NCBI GenBank assembly: GCA_007922305.1
Contig: ML677365.1
Coordinates: forward strand, 15,432,293-15,496,292
From: Dermatemys mawii
Taxonomy: Eukaryota; Chordata; Testudines; Dermatemydidae
Direction: 5' to 3'
DNA length: 64,000 bases
A program made the translations under genes and the position numbers. Shown here piece by piece: positions 1 through 11,674 of the stretch. Numbering within the stretch: the first letter of the stretch is position 1; each line of letters starts with the position of its first letter. The notes under the pieces are model-generated. The model did no database searches. It had not been told where the DNA came from and saw nothing but the letters and a program-made list of their open reading frames with translations.

Positions 1-424
1 CCCCCAGGCTCCCCCCAGGTTCCCGCCGCCTGCCCCACTCAGCTCCCGCTGTCAGCTTGGGTTACCTACACCCATGCTGGCAGTGGGAGCTGAGTGGGGC
101 AGGCGGCGGGAACCTGGGGGGAGCCTGGGGGAGAGCCCAAAGTGGCCGCGGGCTGAGAACTTAGCCTGCTGCCACTTTGGGCCTTCCCCCTAGGCTCCTG
201 CCAGCCGGGTTCTCAGCACGCGGCCAGCCGGGGTTTCCTACACCCAGACTGCCTGGGCTGAGACCCCAGCTGGCAAGGGGCCAGCAGGGGGAACCCGAAA
301 GCAGCAGCAGGCTGAGCGCTCAGCCTGCCGCTGCTTTGGGGCTTCCCCTGCCGACCCCTGTTTTAGACGTCCTGGTTAATCCGCAGCCCAGTTAACCCGA
401 GCCCGGAAAATCAGGAGTCTACTG
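1..424. mobile_element. GC-rich Tigger/pogo-type MITE, right part
   Basis: The right end reads ccggaaaatcaggagtctactg followed by ta, matching the terminal repeats (cagtagactc...) of the related copies at 16772-17434 and 18009-18261. The interior is a GC-rich array built around motifs such as gctgagcgctcagcctgc and aggctcctgccagcc. Positions 1-51 and 81-131 are inverted copies of each other (one mismatch), forming a strong hairpin with a ~29-nt loop. The left end lies outside the window. No coding capacity is credible; the open frame at 177-395 is compositional. Confidence 0.75.
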
Positions 425-846
425 TATTGTAATATTTCAAAATAATGCAAAAAAAGAGTTTGACACTTTTTCAATTCTCTGATTTAATCATCATACTTAC
501 ATAATGATCATTTAAATGTTGTTTCACATATAATTCACATGTTTATGGAGAGACTATTGCCTTTCTACAGTTTTCATCAATATTCAGTCAAAAAAGTCTC
601 CTATAAGCTTTCAGTGAATTATAAAAATGTGATAGACTAAAGTATATTAAAATGTATAAAATTCCTAAATTTGCGGGAAAATATTCACAACTGCATGCAC
701 TGAACTGTGGCAAAATTTATAAGAACCATGAAATACCATAAGGAAATTCAGGGAGCAGAAAGTTTATAAATTTAATTTACAAAATGTATATGGAATGCAA
801 TTTTTTTTAAAATACCGATTTCCTCTTTCCTAATATCTTAGTCACA

Positions 847-1119
847 GGCCATGTCTGTACTTACAGCTAGATTGACATTCATTGATTGCAGCAGTGCCAA
901 TTTAGCAGGTCTGGCGAAGACCCACTAAGTTGATGGCAGAGGCTCTCCCAATGACTTCTGTACTTCAGCTCCCCAAGAATTGCAAGGTAAGTTGGCGAGA
1001 GAGCATCGCGCATCCACACAGCGCGGTGCAGACATAACCTATGTCAGCTTTAGTTATGTAACATACGTAACTGAAGTCGCGTAGCTTAGGTCGACATACA
1101 GTTGTAGTGTAGACACCCT
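847..1119. mobile_element. MITE-like DNA repeat with GTCGAC-rich ends
   Basis: Starts ggccatgtctgtac and ends tgtagtgtagacaccct, which are inverted counterparts. The interior has the taggtcgacata and actaagttgatggcaga style motifs of a non-autonomous DNA repeat I recognise as common in reptiles. The superfamily is not certain and no clear target duplication was seen. The minus-strand open frame at 965-1246 overlapping it is not a gene. Confidence 0.5.
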
Positions 1120-1985
1120 CAAAATCTGAATATGGCTTCATCATCATGGCAGCAGAGGGTAGACAGAGTCCCCAGGTATCACAATTAGCACAGAAACAAC
1201 AGCAGTGTTCCAGCTTTGCGGAGAGAATAGTATCCCCTTCACCCAAACTGAAATTCTTTAATATTCTGGCTTCATAATCCTTTCAAACCCAGTCAGTTTT
1301 GATATCCATGATGCTCTCTCTGTGATCCAATATAGTGTGCATAACCACAAAGTAGTAAGATTTTTCGCTGTAGAAAACTCTGAGTACATTACACCTGCTC
1401 TGAGAAAACACTTGAGCCTTTGGTCAGCTCATGTTGAATTGAGTGATTCCAACAGTCTGGTGTGATGCTTGCTAAACACCAAAAGCAGTCTGTTTACAGT
1501 GGGAGATATGCTACTTTAATAAGAGTGAGATCTATGGATTAAAGCCTATGTCGGACATGACATCTAAATTATAGAACAAGATTCACAGTATTGGGATTCC
1601 TATGTTGCAAAGCATATCGAACACTTGAGTGACATAGAAGGTGGTTGATGCTAGATGTATCAAAGAAACAAAACTGAACTTGGTGAACTTAGCTACACTG
1701 AAAGTTTGTCATGATCCATTCAACGACATCAGCTCTTATTGATGCTCACTGGTAACTGTCCAAGTTGCTCAGCTTATCATACAGATATACTGAGTGTCCT
1801 TCCCTTCACTACACCACTGACTGCATAGAGTGTGCCTGCAGATCTGAGGTGACAATGTACTTACAGATCCACAAGAGTATCAAGGTTATAAAGTAACTAC
1901 CGAAGCACTAAGAGAAAAACATAACAACAAGATGCTGACGCTTCACCAAGATGCTGACATGCTCACCAAGGTGCTCACCTTAGGC

Positions 1986-4610
1986 CAGTGGTTCTCAACT
2001 AATGGTCCATGGACCAATGGTCTATGGTGACTTTTTCAGTAGTCCACATGAATATGGTCCAAAGTCAGATAGTGTGAGCAGCCGCTGCCGTTAGGCTGTT
2101 TACGCCATGTTCACAAGCATGCAGTGTATCATACATAGCATTATCTAGGATGAGACCACGCTGTGTTGCCAGTAACTTCCATCTAAGGCTCTGAGCATCA
2201 GTGCAGCTCCCACCGTCGTGCTGAGTGACTGTTGTGTCGTTCATTCTATGCTAAATGTGCTGTTTTAGTTTGTTTATAATTTCTATTCTAAAATGTGAGT
2301 TTGAACACAATTTTCAACTTTATGTTCATTAGTTTATTACACACTTTTTCATTTGTGGCTTTTTTGTATGGGGACTGTAATGAAGGGGGTAAGACACAAA
2401 CTTTTATATTTACATCTGTTTAATTTATCAGGTTGGCGCGCAAGTAATTTTTGTTTTGACGGTACTAAGTTAAACGCTCTACTCCCAAAATGAATACTTT
2501 AGCACTGGGATCGCAGGTTAATAAAATATTATCTGTTAAAAAGTAACCATAAAACCACAAACACGAGATAAACTAATCAGCGCAGTATATTTTTTTGTAG
2601 GCCATGTAATGTGTGGAGTGCAAGTTAGACAGATACTGTATTGTACTGTAATTCCAATTTTGCCACCAGACAACATACTTTGGGACATCTACATGAATGA
2701 TTTATAATTACTATACATCTCCCAAAAAATCATCCATTCAAAAAAAATCAAAATCTCATTGTAACACCACAGATCTGAGATAATGGCAACGACAGGAAGG
2801 AATGCCAAGCGCAAGTATTCGAAGGACTACATCAAATTCGACTTCACTTGTCAAGAAAAAGAAGGCATGGATTTGCCACAATGTGCTATTTGTTTCATAG
2901 TCTTGGGAAATGATTCAATGAAACCAGCTAAGCTGAAATCCCATCTCAAAAAGTGTCATCCAAACTTGTTGCAAAAGGATGAAGATTATTTTGAGCGGCG
3001 GTAATCAGGTCTGAAATGATAGTGTCTCGACTCAACAGGTGCATACTACAAAAATACAAGCAATGTAATGACCGCTTCCTACATTGTTGCATACAAAGTT
3101 GCACAGGCCAAAAAGCCTCATATCATTGTAGAGCAACTTGTGCTCCCCTGTGCAAAAGAGATGATGCAGCTAGTTCTTGGCGAGGAAGCAGCAAGGAAGC
3201 TGAATGATATATCTGTCTCTAATGGCACAATATCGAGATGGATAAATGAGCTATCAATGAACAAGTTCTGGATGAAATAAAGAAGTCCCCATTGTTTGCC
3301 ATACAATTGGATGAATTGACCGATGTCGAACTGTGCTCTCAGCTATTGGTGTTGACATGACATATGGTTGAGGGAGACTTCAAAGATGAGTTTCTTTTTT
3401 GTAAGACTCTTGATACCACCACAAAGACTCAGGATGTGATGGAAATTGTTAATTCAATTCAATTTCTTTGAAGTGCAAGGTCTGGATTGGGCAAATCTTG
3501 TAAGTGTCACCACTGATGGTGCACCTGCCATGTTGGGCTCAAGATCAGGATTTCAAACGTTGGTGAGACAGAGTGACCCAATGGTAGCCAGTGTTCATTG
3601 CTTCATTCATAGGGAAGCTTTGGTGTTAAAAACATTACCTGATCAACTCAATGCCATTTTCAAAGGTTTGGTGAAAGTGGTGAATTACATCAAATCATCA
3701 GCTCTGAAGACCAGGCTATTCAAAAGATTTTGCCAGGACATGGGTTCTGACTTTGATGTGTGCTGTTCTACACTTCTGTATGTTGGTTGTCAGCAGGGAA
3801 CATACTCAACAGAATTTTCCAGTTGAGAGAGGAGTTGGATTTGTTTCTCCAGGCTCAAGGGAAAGAGGAATTCCAAAATGTGCTAATACACTCAAATTTA
3901 GAATTTGCATATCTTGCTGATATTTTGGAATCTTGAACAAACTGAGTCTTCAGCTATAAGTGAAAGATGCGAATCTGTTCTCTCACCAAAGCATCATCAA
4001 GGCTTTTCTTGACAAATTGGAACTCTGGATCATAACAGTCAAAGGCAATAATTTGCCAATTATTATTTGTCATTTTCCGTATGTGGATGCCATGTTCGGG
4101 AAAAAAGGAAGCCATTCAGACGCAAATTCTCAATCACAAAAGATGTTAATAGTGTTCCAGAAGATCTGCAGGACGAATTTTTGGATCTGAAAAATGATTT
4201 TGTGACCCAAGACATGTACCAGCAGTCTATTATAGAGAAATTTTGGGCCAGCATGACCAGGAGTTACCCAAATCCATCAGCACACGCAGTCAGATTTCTT
4301 TTGCCATTTGCATCAACTTACGTGTGAGAGATGGGATTTTCATGACTGTTGCACGTTAAGTCTAAACAGAAGAATCGGCTTGCAGTGGAAAGCGATATAG
4401 TTGTGTATTATCAAGTACTACTCCAAACACTGAAATGCTTGTCAGTGAGAAAAGAATCTAAACATCTAGTAAGAAATACATTTCAAACCAAAATGTGTCT
4501 GCTCTTTTTAATCATGTCTCAAAAACAACAGCAACAAAAAAAGAGGTGGTCCACGAAAATTTTTTGATTGGCCTGGTAGTCCGTGGACTGAAATGAGTTG
4601 AGAACCACTG
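1986..4610 (+). mobile_element. Complete hAT DNA transposon (Buster/Charlie type)
   Basis: The left end cagtggttctcaact and the right end agttgagaaccactg are perfect 15-bp inverted repeats. They are flanked by a perfect 8-bp target duplication, ccttaggc, at 1978-1985 and 4611-4618. The element is 2625 bp and carries a broken transposase gene on the plus strand (2783-4327). The central TA of the duplication fits the nnnTAnnn preference described for Buster-type hATs. Its right subterminal ctggtagtcc.tggac resembles the end of the non-autonomous element at 62739-63346, so this family may have supplied that element's transposase. Confidence 0.95.
2783..4360 (+). pseudogene. Decayed hAT transposase (ZBED5-like)
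   Basis: The first 74 codons (2783-3004) give a BED-type zinc finger: NAKRKYSKDYIKFDF, then CAIC...LKSHLKKCH. Later pieces in shifted frames give the RNase-H-like core VTTDGAPAMLGSRSGF (3490-3560, with the catalytic Asp of TDGAPAM), followed by HCFIHREALVLKTLP. The hAT dimerisation end, EKFWASMTRSYPNPSAHAV then LLPFASTYVCE, is near 4230-4330. Several frameshifts and stops (for example taa at 3002-3004) separate the pieces, so it cannot make active protein. The layout BED finger - catalytic core - dimerisation tail matches the ZBED5/Charlie-type hAT transposases. The start was taken from the ATG just before the BED finger. Confidence 0.9.
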
Positions 4611-5671
4611 CCTTAGGCAATTACAGGTCCCTGCACCATTTCATGATGCAACTGTTCTTGAAGGAATGCCCCTTTTGGAGGATCTATGCCCCATGAGATG
4701 CCTGTGTTGCAAAAAGCATGCCTCCAGAGCAGCTATATTCTGAAGATTCCCAATATTCCAATGTGTCAAAAACATCACTGAGGAACTGATGACTTCCCAC
4801 ACAAGGCTTCTGTGGGTTGGGTCAGGAGAACTAGGTCTCAGAATCTCATGATGTGGAGATGGGACACAATCACCTAAGACGGACAAACTCTACTACCAAT
4901 GAGCTGAAGCGTTGCCCAGGTAGGACATGTGCACCAAAACTCCTGTATATTTAAGTCAATGAAGTTCCAGACTTCCTTCAGCACCACTGAGATAAGCTTC
5001 TCAAGTTTTATCATCCTGAACACACAGATGTGCACGTCACATAAAAGTAACTGCCTTCCATCTAAAACACAAAGAGAAACATCACAGACCAAGTCACCAT
5101 CCTCAGTTCAACTAGGCAGATACAAACGTAAAGGGCAAGACAACATCCTCACGCTCAGCAGAGTCAAAACCTTCAGCAGAAAGGAAAAGATCAGTGTCTC
5201 TACAAATGGACAGACAACTGAAGGATGTAGCAACCTCAGATATTATATTCTTAAAGCTAGTGTAATGCCTCAGACTAGTACATGAACCTGAAACAACAAA
5301 ATCATCAGCCAAAATTACTGGAAAAACTAGAGAGTGCCAGTCCTTGTGCAAAGGCCTACAAGGAATTAAAAAAGAAAATTCAAATCTTTTCATGCTAAGT
5401 TCAAGTTTTATATTAATTTAGCCATGTTTTGTAATATTGCTAGATCCTTTTGATGTGTGTGATTTGTGGATGGTCAGCACTTATGAAACATCAGGCTACT
5501 ACTAGGTGACTAAATATATTTAATGTACCTAACTTTTTAAGCACACAGATTTGAAAATTTGGTCCCAAGTTAATAAAACTTTAACCTATTTTATTTATAA
5601 TACAATAAAATAAAAAGCCTATAAATAAACACAAATACAATCCAGTTCATGAAAGTTATGTTGTAAATTAC

Positions 5672-5792
5672 CTGGTGGTAAATCAGAATCAGAAGGAGCA
5701 GTTTGCTGGATTCGTCTTGGTTTCACTGCTGATTTTGCACTCTCTGTGGTACTGCGGTTCGTTGAACTGGAACCACTGCTTTCATGGTCTTC
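5672..5792 (-). CDS. VPS13B: VPS13B coding exon 4 (partial gene)
   Basis: Read on the minus strand, this 121-bp block encodes EDHESSGSSSTNRSTTESAK and continues to a basic KPRRIQQ stretch and DLPPG. This is the Ser/Thr-rich linker near the N terminus of VPS13B. The acceptor is a pyrimidine-rich tract ending in tttccag (complement of 5793-5799). The donor is CCACCAG followed by gtaatt. The exon enters in phase 0 and leaves after one base of the Gly codon (40 codons + 1 nt). VPS13B is a very large bridge-like lipid-transfer protein of the Golgi/early endosome system, and its loss causes Cohen syndrome in humans. The fit of sequence, phase and splice sites to the preceding exon at 57151-57294 makes the assignment firm. 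The exon number is inferred from the human gene. Confidence 0.95.
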
Positions 5793-8333
5793 CTGGAAAT
5801 CAAACTGATATTAATCTGAATTATTCAAAGAAAAAAACACAACTGAAGAGCAGCTGAATGTAAGGGATTTAGGATTGCTAGATTTGATCAAGATAATATT
5901 TTTGCCAGTATTGTTCCTTGCACACTATAGTTTGTATTTAACCATAACTTATATGGTAATTTGGGATTAACTAGAAAGTAAAAAACAGATTTCAAATACA
6001 AATAAAGAGTATCAATCCAATATCTAACTGATTGGTTTTGTTTTAGGAAAAGTCACACATTGTAGTGATGACCATAATTAGCTGCAATACTGACAAAACA
6101 TTCCTGAAAAAAATCAAAGAAAAAACCCTACAGACTGTAAAAATAAATGTGAGAAACACTATCCACCTTTATCGGATTAGCCTAAGTGTTTGCTCATGAA
6201 ACAATCTTGAACAGTTCCAACATGTCAGAGTCATGTCCTTTCTACCACAGTTAATGAAAGCTGCCTCATGAAGCAAGACATTCTCTCAGACCCTTAAAAC
6301 AGCAAATACTGCCCTAAAATAGATAAACAAACCTGAAGTAACTGCTCATCTTTAAGCTTTTATATGACTGATTTACCTTCAGCACTTTGGCAACAGAAAA
6401 CATGGCTCACTCATAAAATAACTGAGTTAAAAACGTATCTTAAATGAGAAATACTTGCAACATAGAAAATTCTCACACAGAAAACTTAGTTCATGTGGAA
6501 TTAGGATTGCAAGGGCTCAGCTACTGTATTGTATTCCCTGTGCCCTTCCAGGATGTGCATTTATTATCAAAACTCATGTTTAGAAAACCAATAAATTATG
6601 GTTAATGCCTTCTAAGAATATTAATATTACAAGAAAAAAAACGTGATTCTGCTCCCTGTGATCCCTGCCCTGTAGTTTCCTTAGGGAGATCAAGGTACCT
6701 TACCCTTCTTAAACCTTTTTATCTGAATCTGATGTGAACTCAGCTTACCAGCAGCAAGTATGTCCCGGATCATAATACTGCCCATATCACAAGGGTTTGC
6801 TGGAGTATATGAACCTGAATCCTGTTACGAAACTATAATGGGCAATAAAAGTGGCCGTGTTTCATGGAGAGGTGAAATTCCTAGTTCCTCTTGGCATTCC
6901 TGCTACAACACAGTTAAAACTGTGTGATTATTTTGTGTGAGAAGTGTCATCTTCAGTCTGTATTTCCTGATTTTCTAACATTTCCTGTTTAAAGTTCTTG
7001 TAAGAATTATGAGGGAATTTTAACTCCATATTTCTTGGCCTTTCAAGGTTTCCTCAGACAAAATGAAAAGCATGTCTGGACTTATGAAAAGGTCTATATC
7101 TAAATAGAACTTAAAGTGAGAAGAGACAATAAAGGGAATGCCACAACCTTTCCATTCCATATTTTGAAGAGGGAGAAAAACTATTTATGTCAATTTTCCT
7201 GATTGACATAAAATGGAGATAACATTTCAGGAAGAAAGGCAGAGATAATATGTACCAACATCTTGGTGGTGAAGCAGACTTAATATACAACAAAATATAA
7301 AAACCAACAACTAACACACTGACCATCTAAATAAGGACGACAGGGAAGAATGTGCCTTTTATGGAAAAAATTGATCCCAAATGCTAAAAGGACAGAAGAG
7401 AAAACCTAATAAATACAACTTAAGACACCACCATGGCGCTCCCTAGGAGTAGTCAGAGATGAGACATACCTCACCACCACCTGCCCTTAGAGCAAAGCAG
7501 TTTTGTCCGGTGCTTAGCTCAGCTTCCTGAAACTAAGAGTCTCTGGTTACAGATAACTGTCTTTCAGGACTCCACAGAGCTCACCCTCTCTTGTGCAGAC
7601 TAGAGACACACACCAATCCCCAAACTCCTCTGTCAGTGTGACTCTGTCATATCCAGCCCGTCACAGGACACTCCCAGAAATAAACCAGGTAAGTCTGTCT
7701 CTGAAGAGACAGCGTACACACAGCTTGTCTGGAAAAACTCAGGATTAGGTCTTTTATAACAACACAGCACTAGAATCTACTTATAGTAAAAACAAAAGTC
7801 TATTTACAAAGATTTAAGAGCTTTTAAGCAAAGATAATAAAGGTTGCATGTAAAACAAAAAGTATAAAATGCTTCCCTTAGAGTCTAAGCTTAGTTAAAT
7901 CCTTATCTAAAGCAATGTCTCACCTAAAGCAACTAGCCTCACTAGCCCTCATGGCCAGGATCTAACTTTCATGAATGCCAAAAGCGTCGTCCTCTTTACT
8001 TCTGTGGTGAAGGAGAAGAGGCCTTGTTCCTTCCTCTTCTAGTTCATTAAATCTTTGAAATATTCCTTTTGAAGTGTCCTCCTAGATAAGACTCTTCTCC
8101 CCTTTGGCTAGTTCTCTGGTGTGCTCCCCACTGCGGGTTTCACATCCTCCCCCCCCCCACCCCAACACATCTTCACTCCTCCCCCAGTCAACCTGTTTTT
8201 TCTGTTGGTTACACATGCAAAAGGGTCTTCCATTGTGTTGCCTTACAATCCTTAATTTACATCAGAACCAGAGATAAGAGATAAGACTTGTTTGCCCCTT
8301 CTGCCTTGTTACAGACTTTAAAACATAATTTCA
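5793..8333. other. Intron without assigned element
   Basis: AT-rich intronic DNA. 7430-8200 has the look of degraded retroviral-type sequence (see rejected items) but no diagnostic motif. No gene was recognised. Confidence 0.5.
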
Positions 8334-8360
8334 GTATGTGTGTGTGTCTGTGTGTGTATA

Positions 8361-8406
<46 letters not shown>

Positions 8407-8479
8407 TATACACATATATATACACACACACACATATATATACACACACACACACACATATATACACACACACACACAC

Positions 8480-8524
<45 letters not shown>
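8334..8524. repeat. Compound TG/TA/CA microsatellite
   Basis: Alternating (TG)n, (TA)n and (CA)n/(ACACAT)n tracts over about 190 bp. All open frames on both strands here (Cys-Val, Thr-His and Tyr-Ile repeats) are artefacts of the dinucleotide array. Confidence 0.98.
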
Positions 8525-8525
<1 letters not shown>

Positions 8526-9739
8526 CTTCTTATTATATATGTCAGTACATACATTTCACAGTGATATTAATGACCAGTGCATCATCAGCTTTCATTTGAT
8601 GTCCAAAAAGTGGCATATAAGGTAAGTAAAACAAAAGCAATGTGTTGGGTACAGTGGGTTTGTCAGGCTTGATAGGAGTTGCTGACGCAGAGTAGAGAAC
8701 CATTTGCCATCTGGCACTAACAGGCCTCTGTATCTAAACAGAGTAGTGAACTGTTTTCTAGTTGACACCAATGGATCTCTGTGTCACAAATACAAAAGAG
8801 AGATATTCTAAATCTGGGAAGATAAAGAACAAAAAACACAATTTTTCATGAATCTTATTAATATGGCATATGACCCTACCATCTTGCACCTTCCCCATGG
8901 CCTATAAAAGGGTAGAAACTTGATATATCAGAAGCCTAGGCGCAAGGTCCTGATTTCTTCAAAATCTCAAACTTTCTGCTGAAGAATTACAGATCACTAT
9001 AGTGTCTACCCCCCTGGCATCTTATCAGTGAAGAAAAACGTTTCCCATATCCTTCTGGAAAGTAGGAATGTGCACAATTTGAAGATCCACTTCTATCTGC
9101 TCTTCAGAGTGAGACTTCACAAATGTTTTGGCAGGTCTGGATGCAGCACTTCTCTTAATAGCTTTGAGGAAATGAGAAAGCAGAGAACTCTTGATGGCAG
9201 CTGGATCCTGTTTTTTGTACAAGGCTCACTGCAGCCATGATGGCCCAACTAGGATGACGAAGACTGTCTTCTTCAATCCCTCAAGAGTTTTTATGAATAA
9301 GGGATACCAAAACGGAATGCAAAAAGACACACTTGTTTCCAGGAACTACAGAACTTACAGTGGCTCCCAGTTGAGTTTCAGATTTCTTTGGAGTTGAGAT
9401 TGCGCATGCAGAAATTAAAAGTGATCTTCTGTTGAACTTAAATTAGGATTAACTGGTCATTTGGGTGATATGGGACCTCTCTCATCTTTGTACATAATTG
9501 ATCAGTAATGGCTAATCAATCATATAAACAGCTAAGGAATGTTGCTAGTATTGTCTGAGATTATGTTCCAGCAATTCTGGACAAAATTAGAAGATAGGAA
9601 TCAGTTGGTGATTATGGATAATAGAGCATTTCACGGAGATTTTAACACTTGTTGTTCAGCACCTTTAAACATATGGTAGCATCTCTTCAGTACACTATTG
9701 TTATCTTGCCTATGGACCTTGCAAATTAAATTTCTGATT

Positions 9740-10110
9740 TGGAAGGATACTTGAGCAATCATGACACTTGGATACACTTGCTCTCTCACATCCTCAACCC
9801 TGAGAAGACAGAAATTTTGCTGTTCGGTAGAGTTATTTTATAATAGGAAGCTTGCTCATTTCCTTCCACTTGTTGAGGAGAATTTATTCATAGATTTCAA
9901 GTTACAAATTTTGGCATTATTTTGACCATGCCCTTTCCTTAGAAAACTGTGTCTCAGATTCTGTACAAAAGTGCGTTTCCGATGAATGAATCACTGCACT
10001 TTCATTTACCTTTTGATCTTGCCAAAGCAACAGATGCCCTGGTGACCACACAGCTCAATAAGCATGATCCCCTCTCCCCTGAGCTTGTGATACAGCCACT
10101 GTCACTTACC
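9740..10110 (+). mobile_element. LINE-2 (L2) fragment, reverse transcriptase C-terminal part
   Basis: Translation gives WIHLLSHILNPEKTEILLFG near 9770-9830, the L2 signature LNPxKTEILLFG. The stretch from about 9912 gives FGIILTMPFP, a stop, then KTVSQILYKSAF and ATDALVTTQLN, matching the L2 order GVIFD-LSLEKQV-...-ALVTSRLD. Several stops and shifts make this an old relic. The 5' limit is unclear; weak similarity may start near 9340. Confidence 0.65.
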
Positions 10111-11542
10111 ATTTACACAGAATGTTTAGGAAGGACTCGTTACTGATATGACTCATTATGATCATACTATGCTTACCCTGTGACAGTTACGTTGGCTACA
10201 AATAAAAAAAAACAGATTGTCTTTAAATTAGCATTACCTCTTTTTAAACCATTAAAGGTGTTGACCCTATCTACATTCAAATTCTACTTTTTCAGCCTTG
10301 TGTTAACCAGTATGCACACTCACAAACCATCTGTCATACAAAGATCCCATCAGTACATGCAAAAGTCTTTTGGCAATTGCACTTTTGCAACATGACTCCT
10401 ACACAACATAGTATTTGCTTATGCTTAAATCAGTCTCATTTCATTCCTCTCCATTTATAAAAAACGCTGTAAAGCTTTTTTTTATCCTGTAAGGTTTATT
10501 TTTTAATGTAAAAGACCTTTGTTTCTGAATAAGCTCCAATTTCAATCTTTTTTTATTTATTTAAATGGATCTCTTCATTTGTTTGACTTAAAAATTTTAA
10601 GATTCTGAGATTTTATTGTATTTTTCTTATATTGCATTTGTTTTTAATTTTATAACTTACTGAGCATTTAGTCTTTGCTGAGAAGGGAAGAAGCTGCAAT
10701 AGTTTGGTGTGTTGGATCTTACAGGGTATACAAAATAATATTTACATGCTCCAGGATAGTGACAAAAATAATACACAAGCACCACCCTGGGAAACATAAC
10801 TATACATTAATAAGGAAATTCTAATAGAAGACACAACTTTATTCCCACCTATGTGAACACTTGTAACAATATGTATCGAGCTACAGCTTAAGAAGAGCTC
10901 AACATTATACAATAATGTGTGAAAGTCTTACTATATTTAGTGCTAGCTAATATGCACTAGTTTCCTTAAACTACACAATTATCCAACAATTTTTGCATAG
11001 CATATAATGTTTTTTTAAAAAAATACACCTTTTTTCTTTCTATCAGCTACTGATATTTTATAAAACAAATGTCATACTCTAATTACTAGATGACAACTAC
11101 TGTGGCCATGACCTTACAGGAACTAGATTCCTATTTAGTTCTATTTACATTCAAAAAAGTTCTGTAGTTACACACTTCTGTTCAGTGTTAACTTTAAAAG
11201 CATTCTATTAATTTTTCAAACATGTGGTTGTTCCAGAAGTAAAACATGTTCATTAAAGAGAAAACGTTCCAAGTGAACTGCCAAAACTAGCATAATTATG
11301 AAAATATTTAACACTGAAACCAACTGAAATCACATACTGTATATAGATTACAGTGATGTCATAATAAACATCACAGCCAAAATGCACTAGAACTACTGCA
11401 GTCTAATAAATCTAGCTCACAACACATGACAAACATTTTAAAGTTAAAGAAACATTTTTTAAAAATATATATTTCTAAAAAATCAGCTGCCAAGTTTAGT
11501 AAACTGCATATGCATTTCAATAATGGGAATGATTGCAAGTAT
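10111..11542. other. AT-rich intron, nothing recognised
   Basis: No open frame with protein-like character, no terminal repeats and no RNA gene were seen. Confidence 0.5.
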
Positions 11543-11556
11543 CAGTTATAACAATA

Positions 11557-11660
11557 ATCAGAGGGGTAGCCATGTTAGTCTGGAATTGCAGAAGTGACAA
11601 AGAGTCCTGTGGCACCTGTAGTTAGTCTTTAAGGTGCTACGGGACTCTTTGTCACTTCTG
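11557..11660. mobile_element. 104-bp foldback made of Penelope-like element termini
   Basis: The left half (from atcagaggggtagcc through gaattgcagaagtgac) is the reverse complement of the 3' end of the Penelope-like element at 13037-15533. The right half (aggtgctacgggactc...cacttctg) is the same terminus in the opposite direction, giving a hairpin. The insert is flanked by a perfect 14-bp target duplication, cagttataacaata, at 11543-11556 and 11661-11674. Confidence 0.9.
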
Positions 11661-11674
11661 CAGTTATAACAATA

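Larger units (their letters stand above)
1..5671 (-). other. VPS13B: VPS13B intron 4 (5' part)
   Basis: Begins at the gtaatt donor next to 5672 and runs off the left edge. It contains the decayed hAT element 1986-4610, a MITE-like repeat at 847-1119 and the end of a GC-rich MITE at 1-424. The next VPS13B exon was not recognised here. Confidence 0.8.

Noticed and set aside
177..395. 72-codon open frame at the left edge
   Set aside because: It lies in the GC-rich palindromic interior of a MITE, where open frames arise on both strands from composition. No domain was seen.
7430..8200. Possible antisense retroviral LTR or internal region
   Set aside because: The composition and phrases such as agtctatttacaaagattta recall reptile ERV sequence, but I found no TATA/polyA layout, ends, target duplication or coding motif.
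8257..8625. Several long open frames rich in Cys-Val, Thr-His or Tyr-Ile
   Set aside because: All are translations of the TG/TA/CA microsatellite in different frames.
8870..9300. Possible protein-coding relic (minus strand KKQDPAAIKSSLLSHFLKAI; TATA-like cctataaaagggt)
   Set aside because: The frame is short, there is no recognisable family, and a single TATA-like string in AT-rich DNA is not evidence of a promoter.
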